Source: Phyllobacteriaceae bacterium UBA1059 (GTDB taxonomy: Bacteria; Pseudomonadota; Alphaproteobacteria; Rhizobiales; Rhizobiaceae). From it: a DNA stretch of 8,287 nucleotides. This document shows positions 1 to 6,084 of the stretch, piece after piece (the first letter of the stretch is position 1; every line of letters begins with the position of its first letter). Both the position numbers and the translations under genes were made by a program. The notes beneath the pieces are model-generated. The model saw nothing but the letters and a program-made list of their open reading frames with translations, was not told the DNA's origin and ran no database searches. The stretch lies in assembly GCA_002316345.1 (NCBI GenBank), contig DCDI01000070.1:9561-17847 (forward strand), written 5' to 3'.

Positions 1-1
1 C

Positions 2-160
2 AAGCCGATCTCCGCGATCATGACGCGCACCGTTTCCGCTTCCGGTCTCGACTGGGGCGTCCTGGCGGCAGCTGGAGTTCTGACCATCATCCCCGGTGCA
101 CTCGTGATCTGGTTCGTGCGCAACTACATCGCCAAGGGCTTCGCCCTTGGTCGGGTCTGA
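2..160 (+). CDS. glpQ: ABC sugar/glycerol transporter permease, C-terminal part (GlpQ-like), cut by window start
   Basis: Frame 2 is open from the window edge to TGA at 158-160 and gives the last 52 residues of a membrane protein. A hydrophobic helix (LAAAGVLTIIPGALVIWFV) is followed by NYIAKGFALGRV, the ending typical of MalG-type inner-membrane permeases of carbohydrate ABC importers (established family knowledge). The conserved cytoplasmic EAA loop would lie upstream, outside the window. The stop lies 15 bases before the ATG of the next gene, so the two are co-transcribed. The name glpQ is inferred from the neighbours (DUF2160 protein, large binding protein, glycerol kinase), which match the rhizobial glpSTPQUV order. 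In that system this subunit forms half of the transmembrane channel with GlpP. On the fragment alone it could belong to any MalG-family importer. Note that this glpQ is not the enterobacterial glycerophosphodiesterase of the same name. Confidence 0.85.
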   Translation, partial: KPISAIMTRTVSASGLDWGVLAAAGVLTIIPGALVIWFVRNYIAKGFALGRV

Positions 161-162
161 GC

Positions 163-167
163 GGAGG
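163..167 (+). promoter_or_regulatory. Shine-Dalgarno sequence of glpU, fixes its start
   Basis: GGAGG lies 8 bases before ATG 176 but only 2 bases before the in-frame TTG at 170. This spacing selects ATG 176 as the start and rejects the longer reading. Confidence 0.8.
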
Positions 168-175
168 ATTTGACC

Positions 176-457
176 ATGAACCTTTCCTGGATGGCTTGGA
201 CCCTGCCGACCGCAGCCTTTTTCGTCATGATCCTGCTTTTGCTGGTCGGCATGGCAGCCTGGGAATACGCCTCTCCTGGCGGTAATCCGCGCGTCGGTAT
301 CCTGCGCTTCGAGACGACGCGCGGCGACCGGCTCTTCGTCTCGCTGCTCGGCAGCGCTTTTATCCATCTCACATGGCTCGGGCTGATCGGTCCCAATCTG
401 TGGTGGGCACTCGCTCTTTCGGTGGTTTACGCGATCGGCGTCTTCCGTTTCGTCTGA
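176..457 (+). CDS. glpU: Small integral membrane protein of the glycerol ABC transporter (DUF2160, GlpU)
   Basis: This is a 93-residue very hydrophobic protein with three likely membrane helices, at about residues 8-28, 53-71 and 74-91. A short polar loop (SPGGNPRVGILRFETTRGDR) joins the first two. Size, topology and the position between the permease and the binding protein match the DUF2160 family found in rhizobial glycerol transporters, where it is called GlpU. Its molecular role is not established; an accessory subunit of the membrane complex is an inference from conserved linkage. The start at ATG 176 is chosen because GGAGG sits 8 bases upstream; the alternative TTG at 170 would have a 2-base spacing. 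The gene follows glpQ by 15 bases and precedes glpV by 82 bases, with a stem-loop in that second gap. No truncation or frameshift is visible. Confidence 0.88.
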   Translation: MNLSWMAWTLPTAAFFVMILLLLVGMAAWEYASPGGNPRVGILRFETTRGDRLFVSLLGSAFIHLTWLGLIGPNLWWALALSVVYAIGVFRFV

Positions 458-469
458 GGGAGGACTTGT

Positions 470-493
470 GGTTCCGGCTGGAAGGCCGGAGCC
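470..493 (+). promoter_or_regulatory. Intercistronic stem-loop between glpU and glpV
   Basis: Bases 470-478 (GGTTCCGGC) pair with 485-493 (GCCGGAGCC) through nine pairs including one G-U wobble, with a 6-base loop (TGGAAG). There is no T tract behind it, so it is not a canonical terminator. It begins 12 bases after the glpU stop. A role in mRNA processing or stability upstream of the binding-protein gene is inference. Confidence 0.55.
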
Positions 494-525
494 AAATGCT
501 AGGGAAGTGAACGCGTCGCTTTTCC

Positions 526-532
526 AGGGAGG
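526..532 (+). promoter_or_regulatory. Shine-Dalgarno sequence of glpV
   Basis: AGGGAGG lies 7 bases before ATG 540. It decides the start of glpV: the longer reading from GTG 468 would add 24 residues ahead of the signal peptide. Confidence 0.85.
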
Positions 533-539
533 AACGAAC

Positions 540-2261
540 ATGCGACTGAATTTATTGGCTTCCAGCAGCGCGCTCGTGCTGCTTTGCGGCTTGGGCACCG
601 CTCATGCTGGTATGGATGAGGCGAAAGCCTTCCTTGACGCGGAGATCGGCGACATGTCGACGCTCGACCGTGCCGCGCAGGAAAAGGAAATGCAGTGGTT
701 CGTGGATGCGGCCAAGCCCTTTGCGGGCATGGACATCAAGGTCGTTTCGGAAACACTGACAACGCATGAATACGAATCCAAGACGCTGGCCAAGGCGTTC
801 TCGGAAATTACGGGCATCAACCTGACCCACGACCTCATCGGCGAGGGCGATGTCGTCGAAAAACTGCAAACACAGATGCAGTCCGGCGAGAATGTGTACG
901 ATGCCTATGTCAACGACAGCGATCTGATCGGCACGCATTGGCGCTATCAGCAGGCACGCTCGCTGACCAAGTGGATGGCGAACGAAGGCAAGGACGTCAC
1001 GAGCCCGACGCTCGACCTTCCCGACTTCATCGGCACCAAGTTTACCACTGCGCCTGACGGAGATCTGTACCAGCTTCCCGACCAGCAGTTCGCAAACCTC
1101 TACTGGTTCCGCTACGATTGGTTCAACGACGAGAAGAACAAGGCCGACTTCAAGGCGAAGTACGGCTACGACCTGGGCGTTCCCGTAAACTGGTCTGCCT
1201 ATGAGGACATTGCCGAGTTCTTCACCGGCCGCGAGATCGACGGCAAGAAGGTCTATGGCCACATGGACTACGGCAAGAAGGATCCGTCGCTCGGCTGGCG
1301 TTTCACCGACGCTTGGCTTTCGATGGCCGGCAATGGTGACAAGGGCCTGCCGAACGGTCTTCCGGTCGACGAGTGGGGCATCAAGGTCGACGAGAACTCG
1401 CGTCCCGTCGGCTCCTGCGTGGCTCGCGGCGGCGACACGAATGGCCCGGCTTCGGTCTATGCGATCCAGAAATATCTCGACTGGATCAAAGCCTATGCGC
1501 CGCCGGCTGCACAAGGCATGACCTTCGGTGAGTCTGGTCCCGTACCGAGCCAGGGCGAGGTTGCCCAGCAGATGTTCACCTACACGGCATTCACGGCCGA
1601 TTTCGTCAAGCCAGGCCTGCCAGTGGTGAATGCGGACGGCACGCCGAAATGGCGTTTCGCCCCCTCGCCCCATGGCGTCTACTGGAAGGACGGCATGAAG
1701 CTCGGCTACCAGGACGTGGGCTCCTGGACCCTGCTGAAGTCGACCCCTGATGATCGCGCGAAAGCCGCCTGGCTCTACGCACAGTTCGTTACCTCAAAGA
1801 CCGTGGACGTGAAGAAGAGCCATGTCGGCCTGACGCTCACGCGTGAATCGACCATCCAGCACAAGTCGTTTACCGACCGCGCCCCGAAGCTCGGAGGACT
1901 GATCGAGTTCTACCGTTCGCCCGCGCGTGTCCAGTGGTCGCCGACCGGTACGAACGTCCCGGACTATCCGAAGCTTGCGCAGCTTTGGTGGCAGGCAGTC
2001 GGCGACGCTTCGTCAGGTGCAAAGACCGCGCAGGAGGCGATGGACTCACTTTGCTCCGAACAGGAAAAGGTCATGGAGCGTCTCGAGCGCGCAGGCGTTC
2101 AGGGCGATTTCGGACCGAAGATGGCCGAGGAGCACGATCTCGAATACTGGAACAAAGATGCAGTCGCCAAGGGCAACCTTGCGCCTCAGCTCAAGATCGA
2201 GAACGAGAAAGAAAAGCCGATGACCGTCAACTACGACGAGCTGGTGAAGAGCTGGCAATAG
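540..2261 (+). CDS. glpV: Periplasmic glycerol-binding protein of the ABC transporter (GlpV)
   Basis: This 573-residue extracellular solute-binding protein is larger than the usual 400-450 residues of sugar-binding proteins, as is known for this glycerol-transporter class. Residues 1-23 form a Sec signal peptide: MRLN, a hydrophobic core, then THA before GMDEA, cleaved at an A-x-A site. The Cys in the core (LVLLCG) is not in a lipobox, so a lipoprotein is unlikely. The mature chain shows binding-protein features: a stretch after IGEGDVVEKLQTQMQSG typical of the first lobe, and near the C-terminal third a GYQDVGSWTLLKSTPD segment followed by KAAWLYAQFVTS, the usual helix of the second lobe. 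Two cysteines (293 and 505) remain in the mature protein and could form a disulfide. The role is to bind glycerol in the periplasm and deliver it to the permeases. The substrate is inferred from family and from glpK directly downstream. The gene is framed by two stem-loops. The start at ATG 540 is supported by AGGGAGG and the signal peptide. Confidence 0.9.
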   Translation: MRLNLLASSSALVLLCGLGTAHAGMDEAKAFLDAEIGDMSTLDRAAQEKEMQWFVDAAKPFAGMDIKVVSETLTTHEYESKTLAKAFSEITGINLTHDLIGEGDVVEKLQTQMQSGENVYDAYVNDSDLIGTHWRYQQARSLTKWMANEGKDVTSPTLDLPDFIGTKFTTAPDGDLYQLPDQQFANLYWFRYDWFNDEKNKADFKAKYGYDLGVPVNWSAYEDIAEFFTGREIDGKKVYGHMDYGKKDPSLGWRFTDAWLSMAGNGDKGLPNGLPVDEWGIKVDENSRPVGSCVARGGDTNGPASVYAIQKYLDWIKAYAPPAAQGMTFGESGPVPSQGEVAQQMFTYTAFTADFVKPGLPVVNADGTPKWRFAPSPHGVYWKDGMKLGYQDVGSWTLLKSTPDDRAKAAWLYAQFVTSKTVDVKKSHVGLTLTRESTIQHKSFTDRAPKLGGLIEFYRSPARVQWSPTGTNVPDYPKLAQLWWQAVGDASSGAKTAQEAMDSLCSEQEKVMERLERAGVQGDFGPKMAEEHDLEYWNKDAVAKGNLAPQLKIENEKEKPMTVNYDELVKSWQ

Positions 2262-2281
2262 TCGCTTCGGCTAGGAAGTGA

Positions 2282-2307
2282 GGCGGGGGGGCGAACGACC
2301 CCCCGCC
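2282..2307 (+). promoter_or_regulatory. GC-rich stem-loop between glpV and glpK
   Basis: Bases 2282-2290 (GGCGGGGGG) pair perfectly with 2299-2307 (CCCCCCGCC) around an 8-base loop (GCGAACGA). It starts 20 bases after the glpV stop and ends 34 bases before glpK. The following sequence (CGTTCCTTGG) is not a real T tract, so a full rho-independent terminator is doubtful. Partial termination or protection of the 3' end of upstream mRNA would lower glpK relative to glpV. This is an inference from position and strength. Confidence 0.7.
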
Positions 2308-2341
2308 CGTTCCTTGGCAGCGGTGCAAACCGGACAAGAGA

Positions 2342-3847
2342 ATGAAAAAGCATATCCTCGCCATCGACCAGGGCACGACATCGTCGCGCGCAATCGTCTT
2401 CGACACGAAGATGGACATCATCGCAGCCGGACAGAAGGAATTCGAGCAACACTATCCACAATCCGGCTGGGTCGAGCATGACCCGGAAGACATCTGGGAT
2501 ACTGTTGTCTGGTCGGTCAACGAGGCGCTCAACACTGCCAGGCTGAAGGCGGACGACCTCGCCGCGATTGGCATCACCAACCAGCGCGAGACCGTCGTGA
2601 TCTGGGATCGCGCGTCGGGCAAGCCGATCTACAACGCGATCGTCTGGCAGGACCGGCGGGGAGCGTCGTTGTGCCGGACGTTGCGGGAAGAAGGGTACGA
2701 GCCGACCTTCTCCCAGAAGACGGGTCTGCTGCTCGATCCGTACTTCTCCGGCACCAAGATCGCCTGGCTGCTGGACAATGTTCCAGGTGCGAGAGAGCGC
2801 GCCGAGCGGGGCGTACTGGCTGCGGGAACGATCGACACGTTCCTGATCTGGCGTCTGACAGCCGGCAAGGTTCACGCAACGGATGCGACCAACGCTTCAC
2901 GCACACTGATCTACAACATCGTTGAGAACCAGTGGGACAAGGAACTGCTCGACATTCTGAGGATTCCGGCTTCGCTGCTTCCTCAGGTGCATGATTGCGC
3001 CGCCGACTATGGCTTCACCGACAGGTCGCTGTTTGGGGTGGAAATACCGATCCTCGGCGTCGCCGGCGATCAGCAGGCGGCTACAATCGGGCAGGCATGC
3101 TTCGAGCCGGGTATGATCAAGTCGACCTACGGCACTGGCTGCTTCGCCGTCCTGAACACAGGCAAGGAGATCGTGCGATCGGAGAACCGGCTCCTCACCA
3201 CCATCGCCTACCGGCTGAACGGTGAAACCACCTATGCCCTTGAGGGCTCGATCTTCATCGCGGGCGCGGCAGTGCAATGGCTGCGCGATGGCGCCCGGAT
3301 GATCTCGAAGGCAGCCGACGCCGGGGAACTTGCCGAACAGGCAGACCCGACCCAGACAATCTATTTCGTCCCCGCCTTCGTCGGCCTCGGTGCGCCGCAC
3401 TGGGATGCGGACGCACGGGGGGCGATCTATGGGCTCACCCGCAACACCGGTCCGGCCGAGTTCGCACGGGCCACGCTCGAATCCGTCGCGTTCCAAACCA
3501 GCGATTTGCTCGATGCGATGCACAAGGACTGGAAGTCCAGCGGAACAAACACTGTGCTGCGCGTCGACGGCGGCATGGTAGCTTCCGATTGGACCATGCA
3601 GCGGCTCGCCGACATCCTGGATGCGCCCGTCGATCGTCCGCGCATTCTGGAAACCACCGCGCTCGGTGCAGCCTGGCTGGCCGGCAGCCGATCTGGCCTA
3701 TGGCCACAAGAAACGGGATTTGCAGATAGCTGGGCGCTGGAACGGCGGTTCCAGCCGACCATGGGAGACGGCGAGCGGCTAAAAGCAATCAAAGGGTGGC
3801 GTGAAGCCGTGAAGCGCACATTGTCAGATCCACCGACCCACGACTGA
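2342..3847 (+). CDS. glpK: Glycerol kinase
   Basis: This 501-residue FGGY-family sugar kinase phosphorylates glycerol with ATP to sn-glycerol-3-phosphate in the cytoplasm, trapping imported glycerol. Length is close to the 502 residues of the E. coli enzyme. Visible motifs in order: phosphate-binding loop DQGTTSSRA (residues 9-17); glycerol-site residues in NQRET (R82, E83), W102 in VWQDRR, and Y134 in DPYFSGTK; catalytic base D243 in AGDQQAA; ATP-domain segments GTGCF (264-268) and GLGAPHWD (348-355); and the C-terminal DGGM and [11 protein letters not shown] stretches. The protein therefore looks active. The segment before the catalytic loop reads FGVEIP where the E. coli enzyme has GGTRIP, so the arginine used for fructose-1,6-bisphosphate inhibition there is absent. 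The C-terminus also lacks a recognisable EIIA-Glc site. The start has only a weak ribosome site (GGACAAGAG), but the N-terminus aligns well. It lies 80 bases after glpV, with a stem-loop in between. Confidence 0.97.
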   Translation: MKKHILAIDQGTTSSRAIVFDTKMDIIAAGQKEFEQHYPQSGWVEHDPEDIWDTVVWSVNEALNTARLKADDLAAIGITNQRETVVIWDRASGKPIYNAIVWQDRRGASLCRTLREEGYEPTFSQKTGLLLDPYFSGTKIAWLLDNVPGARERAERGVLAAGTIDTFLIWRLTAGKVHATDATNASRTLIYNIVENQWDKELLDILRIPASLLPQVHDCAADYGFTDRSLFGVEIPILGVAGDQQAATIGQACFEPGMIKSTYGTGCFAVLNTGKEIVRSENRLLTTIAYRLNGETTYALEGSIFIAGAAVQWLRDGARMISKAADAGELAEQADPTQTIYFVPAFVGLGAPHWDADARGAIYGLTRNTGPAEFARATLESVAFQTSDLLDAMHKDWKSSGTNTVLRVDGGMVASDWTMQRLADILDAPVDRPRILETTALGAAWLAGSRSGLWPQETGFADSWALERRFQPTMGDGERLKAIKGWREAVKRTLSDPPTHD

Positions 3848-4219
3848 CTGACGCAGGAAAGCTAAAAGCTGCCTGTCCTTGTCCTACCAAGTTCGTCAGC
3901 GTAAACGAGCTGTCGACTTCCCACTGCGCCGACCATGCGTTTGATCGCAGGCGCGTGAAAGCGCTTGTGTGGTATAATCGCCATGAGGACATGGCCTGCG
4001 ACCAGAACCGCCAACGTCGAGATCAGGCTCCGTGCTCACCCGTCCGCTGTAGGTGCATGCCAGCACGGTCTTGCTTTTCGTGTCAGGTCGAACACGCCAC
4101 TGGCTGATGCGCGATTGTCTGGCGCGCTGCCGTTCACAAAAGGTCGCTACTCCCGAGTCGCGCCACCTAGCTTTGGCAGGGCAGAAATTCGGATTTGAAC
4201 AGTAGCTTAGAATGTTTAT
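3848..4219. other. Gene-poor stretch after glpK; no gene supported
   Basis: No convincing coding region is seen on either strand. There is no hairpin with a T tract after the glpK stop, so the operon's terminator is not visible. A perfect TATAAT occurs at 3973-3978 but has no suitable -35 element. A short reading from GTG 3955 (VKALVWYNRHED) vaguely resembles the N-terminus of zinc alcohol dehydrogenases for about 15 residues and then loses any resemblance. Open frames here are chance or decayed sequence. Confidence 0.5.
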
Positions 4220-4220
4220 A

Positions 4221-4236
4221 ACTTGCATTTGCAAGT
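4221..4236. promoter_or_regulatory. Operator-like palindrome ACTTGCA-TT-TGCAAGT
   Basis: Two perfect 7-base arms are separated by 2 bases, in an AT-rich setting (GTTTATA just upstream). The symmetry and size suit a dimeric repressor or activator. The binding protein is unknown. It lies about 140 bases before the molybdopterin-protein relic, so it may be the surviving control site of that or a lost gene. Confidence 0.4.
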
Positions 4237-4349
4237 GACGAAGGCCAGGCGCGAGATTGGCACTTCCTTGATGGCTAATGCGCTTAGCGTGTTCCTGCCT
4301 TGTCGCGGCGCCGGCGCAAACAGGAAGCGAGCTTGAAGCGAGTTACCAC

Positions 4350-4682
4350 GTAATTCAGATCGCGATCATCATTGCCTCGATGTTAATGGTCGACTCTGTG
4401 AGCGCAGAGCAAGCGTTGTGAGCAGTGCAGACCGTCGCGTCGAGCCTCGTCCGGCATGACGATGGTGGAGTACGAAGGTGAGCTTCTATTGGACTTGTTG
4501 AAACAAGCCGGATCATGGATCTGCCGGGTCACCATGCCGAGCTTCAGCATACGTTTTTGGTAACAGCGCGCGAGGGCTATTCGGTGGCCTTCTCAATCGG
4601 CGAGATCAGTCCCGACTTCGGAAGCAGGCCCATGATAATCAAAAAAAACTTGCACGGAAAACCCTTGCTGCCGAGCGAGTAA
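4350..4682 (+). pseudogene. Broken small periplasmic molybdopterin-binding (oxidoreductase-like) protein
   Basis: This is a degenerate relic read across frames. Frame 3 around 4356-4415 gives a signal-peptide-like stretch (IAIIIASMLMVDSVSAEQAL) ending at a TGA. Frame 1 from about 4456 reads MTMVEYEGELLLDLLKQAGS. After a frameshift near 4515-4520, frame 3 reads LQHTFLVTAREGYSVAFSI, then EISPDFGSRPM and LHGKPLLPSE, ending at TAA 4680-4682. The order YEG-x-L-LL-AG, then DGY/EGY-x-VAFS-xxE-DP/SPDF, then DGKPL is that of the short secreted molybdopterin-binding-domain proteins. That family continues with a roughly 25-residue segment containing a VPG motif, which is missing here, as is most of the region between signal peptide and YEG. 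The gene is therefore frameshifted, internally deleted and truncated, and non-functional. The family call is from memory of its motifs; the signal-peptide part is the least certain. Confidence 0.6.
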
Positions 4683-4687
4683 GTAAG

Positions 4688-5041
4688 TTGTGTACCCACC
4701 CTCAGAAAGAGGTGGCCTCGGGGGAGGCCTTGAAGCTTCGAAAGCAGACCGGAAAGTGGTTGCAGCGCCTACGAGAGGCCGCTGGTTTGTCCCAAGGCGA
4801 ACTCTCCAAGGCTTTAGGGATGCGTTGCTACTCATTTGTATCGCAAGTTGAGTATGCGCGCGTGCCTCCCGGGCAGCTCGGCCAATGGGCAGATGCGCTG
4901 AACATCCCGCCGCGTCAGTTCGCAATCACGTTAATGAGCCATTATGATCCTGTGAATTACAAGAGCATCTTTGAAGGCAACGACGCTCCGACTGCATCAG
5001 GTAAAGAAATATACTTTTCTGATTGCGAACTTGAAGGATAG
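4688..5041 (+). CDS. Small XRE-type helix-turn-helix DNA-binding protein
   Basis: It encodes up to 117 residues. Residues 22-62 form a Cro/C1-type helix-turn-helix: GKWLQRLREAAGLSQGELSK is the first part, LSQGELSKALG (34-44) covers the second helix, and YSFVSQVE (48-55) the recognition helix. The following LGQWADALNIPPRQFA and LMSHYDPVNYKSIF resemble a rhizobial group of short regulators with a WA.ALG.....F...L...YDP..Y..LF tail. The target is unknown. The start is unclear. TTG 4688 is the first in-frame start, 5 bases after the preceding relic's stop, and has no good ribosome site. GTG 4712 is an alternative, and the original start may have been lost with the deletion that fused this gene to the relic. 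The frame is otherwise intact to TAG 5039-5041, in contrast to the decayed sequence around it. It stands alone, with no partner gene, so neither autoregulation nor a toxin-antitoxin role is shown. Confidence 0.68.
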   Translation: MCTHPQKEVASGEALKLRKQTGKWLQRLREAAGLSQGELSKALGMRCYSFVSQVEYARVPPGQLGQWADALNIPPRQFAITLMSHYDPVNYKSIFEGNDAPTASGKEIYFSDCELEG

Positions 5042-5145
5042 ATTTTTTCATATCTAGCCTTGATACTTCATGTCTTCATATGGATGATGGCAAAGTTTAG
5101 CCATACAGCGTTTTCTATTCAGGTGAAGCCTATAAGAGAATAGTC
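5042..5145. other. AT-rich spacer after the XRE gene; nothing recognised
   Basis: AT-rich sequence with no gene and no strong hairpin. A TAGAT/ATCTA pair flanks a T-run just after the stop (5040-5058), too weak to call a terminator. Confidence 0.4.
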
Positions 5146-5280
5146 CTAGATTTGACTTTTTGATCGCAGTAAAAGACACTTGCGTTTGATGATCCGGTAG
5201 ATTTCGATCCCAACCTTCAAACCATTTCCAGGTAGCTGCTTGGAGGATGACTCATAGCGCCGCCATCGGTTGAGGCGCAT
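5146..5280 (-). CDS. Possible small basic protein, 44 residues, unrecognised
   Basis: On the minus strand, ATG at 5280-5278 is preceded by AGGAGG (5291-5286) with 5-base spacing, the best ribosome site in the region. The frame runs to TAG at 5148-5146. The product begins MRLNRWRRYESSSKQL and is rich in Arg and Lys, with a hydrophobic patch (GIEIYRII) in the middle. It resembles no family I know. An imperfect palindrome lies immediately upstream of the ribosome site. It could be a genuine small protein, the 5' end of a deleted gene, or chance in decayed DNA. The only positive evidence is the ribosome site and the upstream palindrome. Confidence 0.25.
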   Translation of the reverse strand: MRLNRWRRYESSSKQLPGNGLKVGIEIYRIIKRKCLLLRSKSQI

Positions 5281-5293
5281 GATAACCTCCTAG

Positions 5294-5314
5294 AGGAACA
5301 CGTCACGTGCTCCT
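5294..5314. promoter_or_regulatory. Operator-like imperfect palindrome AGGAaCACGTcACGTGcTCCT
   Basis: Ten-base arms with one mismatch are centred on C5304, with a perfect CACGT-C-ACGTG core. On the minus strand it sits 3 bases upstream of the AGGAGG of the small ORF at 5280-5146, where a repressor or an mRNA hairpin could control it. The binding factor is unknown. The region also shows general decay, so chance is possible. Confidence 0.4.
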
Positions 5315-6084
5315 TCCACATTCCGTCATTTGGATTACTCGGCGAAGACATCTGCGATGATCGCGTGGTTAAGCGCGCCAGATAAGTGGATCCTTGAGTA
5401 TTCAGGATTCCATCTTATTCTTGCTCAGCGTGCGTTCAAGGCGCGTAGGAGCTTCTTTGATTCACGATTCTGGGAAGCAGTCACCACATCTTAATCGGCG
5501 TCTACAGCAGCATGGCCAACCTCAAGCAGTCAGCGCTTCAATGCAAATAGGTGGAGCGAGCGATGCCGCGTGCGTAGGCCACTTATCAGCGGCGACCTCG
5601 CTGCATGGAGGTGATCACTTCAACGCTCCCGGACGGGACGTAAAGGCTTATGGCATGGTCTACGCCTTGGCGCATGCTTATGTTTCACTGAGATGCCAAA
5701 CCTGCGATAAAGTTTGGTGCGCTCAAGCTCAAGCCTTGGATCAACCCCCATTGGCGGTACACAAAGCCGCCAGGCTAGCGCTTTTCCGATAGGTAGGTCG
5801 CTCAACATTAATCGTCCGAACGTTTCGCTCGGCTGCAACTGCTGTTGAACTATAGGCTTTAAAGACCGGAGCATGATGGACCGCTGGACATGGCGTAGAG
5901 GAGGTTTATCAGCGCTAGCCTTTTTGATCAGGTATTTATACATGAAATCAGCGCAGGGGGCAGGCTCTAGCTTCTGCGCGCAAGTACCTGCGATAGGACG
6001 AATTTGGCCGACGAACAATATGCGGTAGCGATCAAGCAAGCTTGTTTGCAAAAGGGCTCCGCCTTGTTCGGGCGGGAGATGGGA
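5315..6084. other. Decayed accessory sequence; no supported gene
   Basis: Open frames exist on both strands (a 132-residue plus frame from TTG 5394 and a 143-residue minus frame from 6051 to 5620), but neither shows a ribosome site, a domain or a composition that convinces me. Their products are patchworks without conserved motifs. A bulged stem-loop lies around 5388-5410 (GGATCCTTGA / TCAGGATTCC). The stretch leads into an istA fragment and is probably scrambled remnant DNA; the source genes are not identifiable by eye. Confidence 0.45.

Noticed and set aside
468..539. N-terminal extension of glpV from GTG 468
   Set aside because: It would run through the stem-loop and the ribosome site and bury the signal peptide; ATG 540 has AGGGAGG at 7 bases.
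555..600. Lipoprotein signal in GlpV (LVLLCG)
   Set aside because: The residue before Cys is Leu, not Gly/Ala/Ser, and a good A-x-A Sec cleavage site follows.
552..1673. Long minus-strand frame of 373 residues opposite glpV
   Set aside because: It is the antisense shadow of a GC-rich coding gene; the plus strand encodes a clear signal-peptide binding protein and the minus product has no motifs.
2897..3523. 208-residue minus frame and other frames within glpK
   Set aside because: They overlap a complete glycerol kinase with all catalytic motifs; shadows of codon bias.
3973..3978. Perfect TATAAT box
   Set aside because: No acceptable -35 hexamer 16-18 bases upstream and no supported gene downstream.
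3955..4000. VKALVWYNRHED... resembling the N-terminus of zinc alcohol dehydrogenases
   Set aside because: The similarity covers only about 15 residues with no start signals and no following CAICGSD-type motif in any frame; probably chance or too decayed.
4256..4273. Sigma-54-like site TTGGCACTTCCTTGATG
   Set aside because: TGGCAC is present but the -12 element lacks TTGC at the required spacing.
5394..5792. 132-residue plus-strand frame starting at TTG
   Set aside because: No ribosome site, no recognisable domain, and flanked by decayed sequence; composition looks random.
5620..6051. 143-residue minus-strand frame
   Set aside because: No start signals or family motifs.
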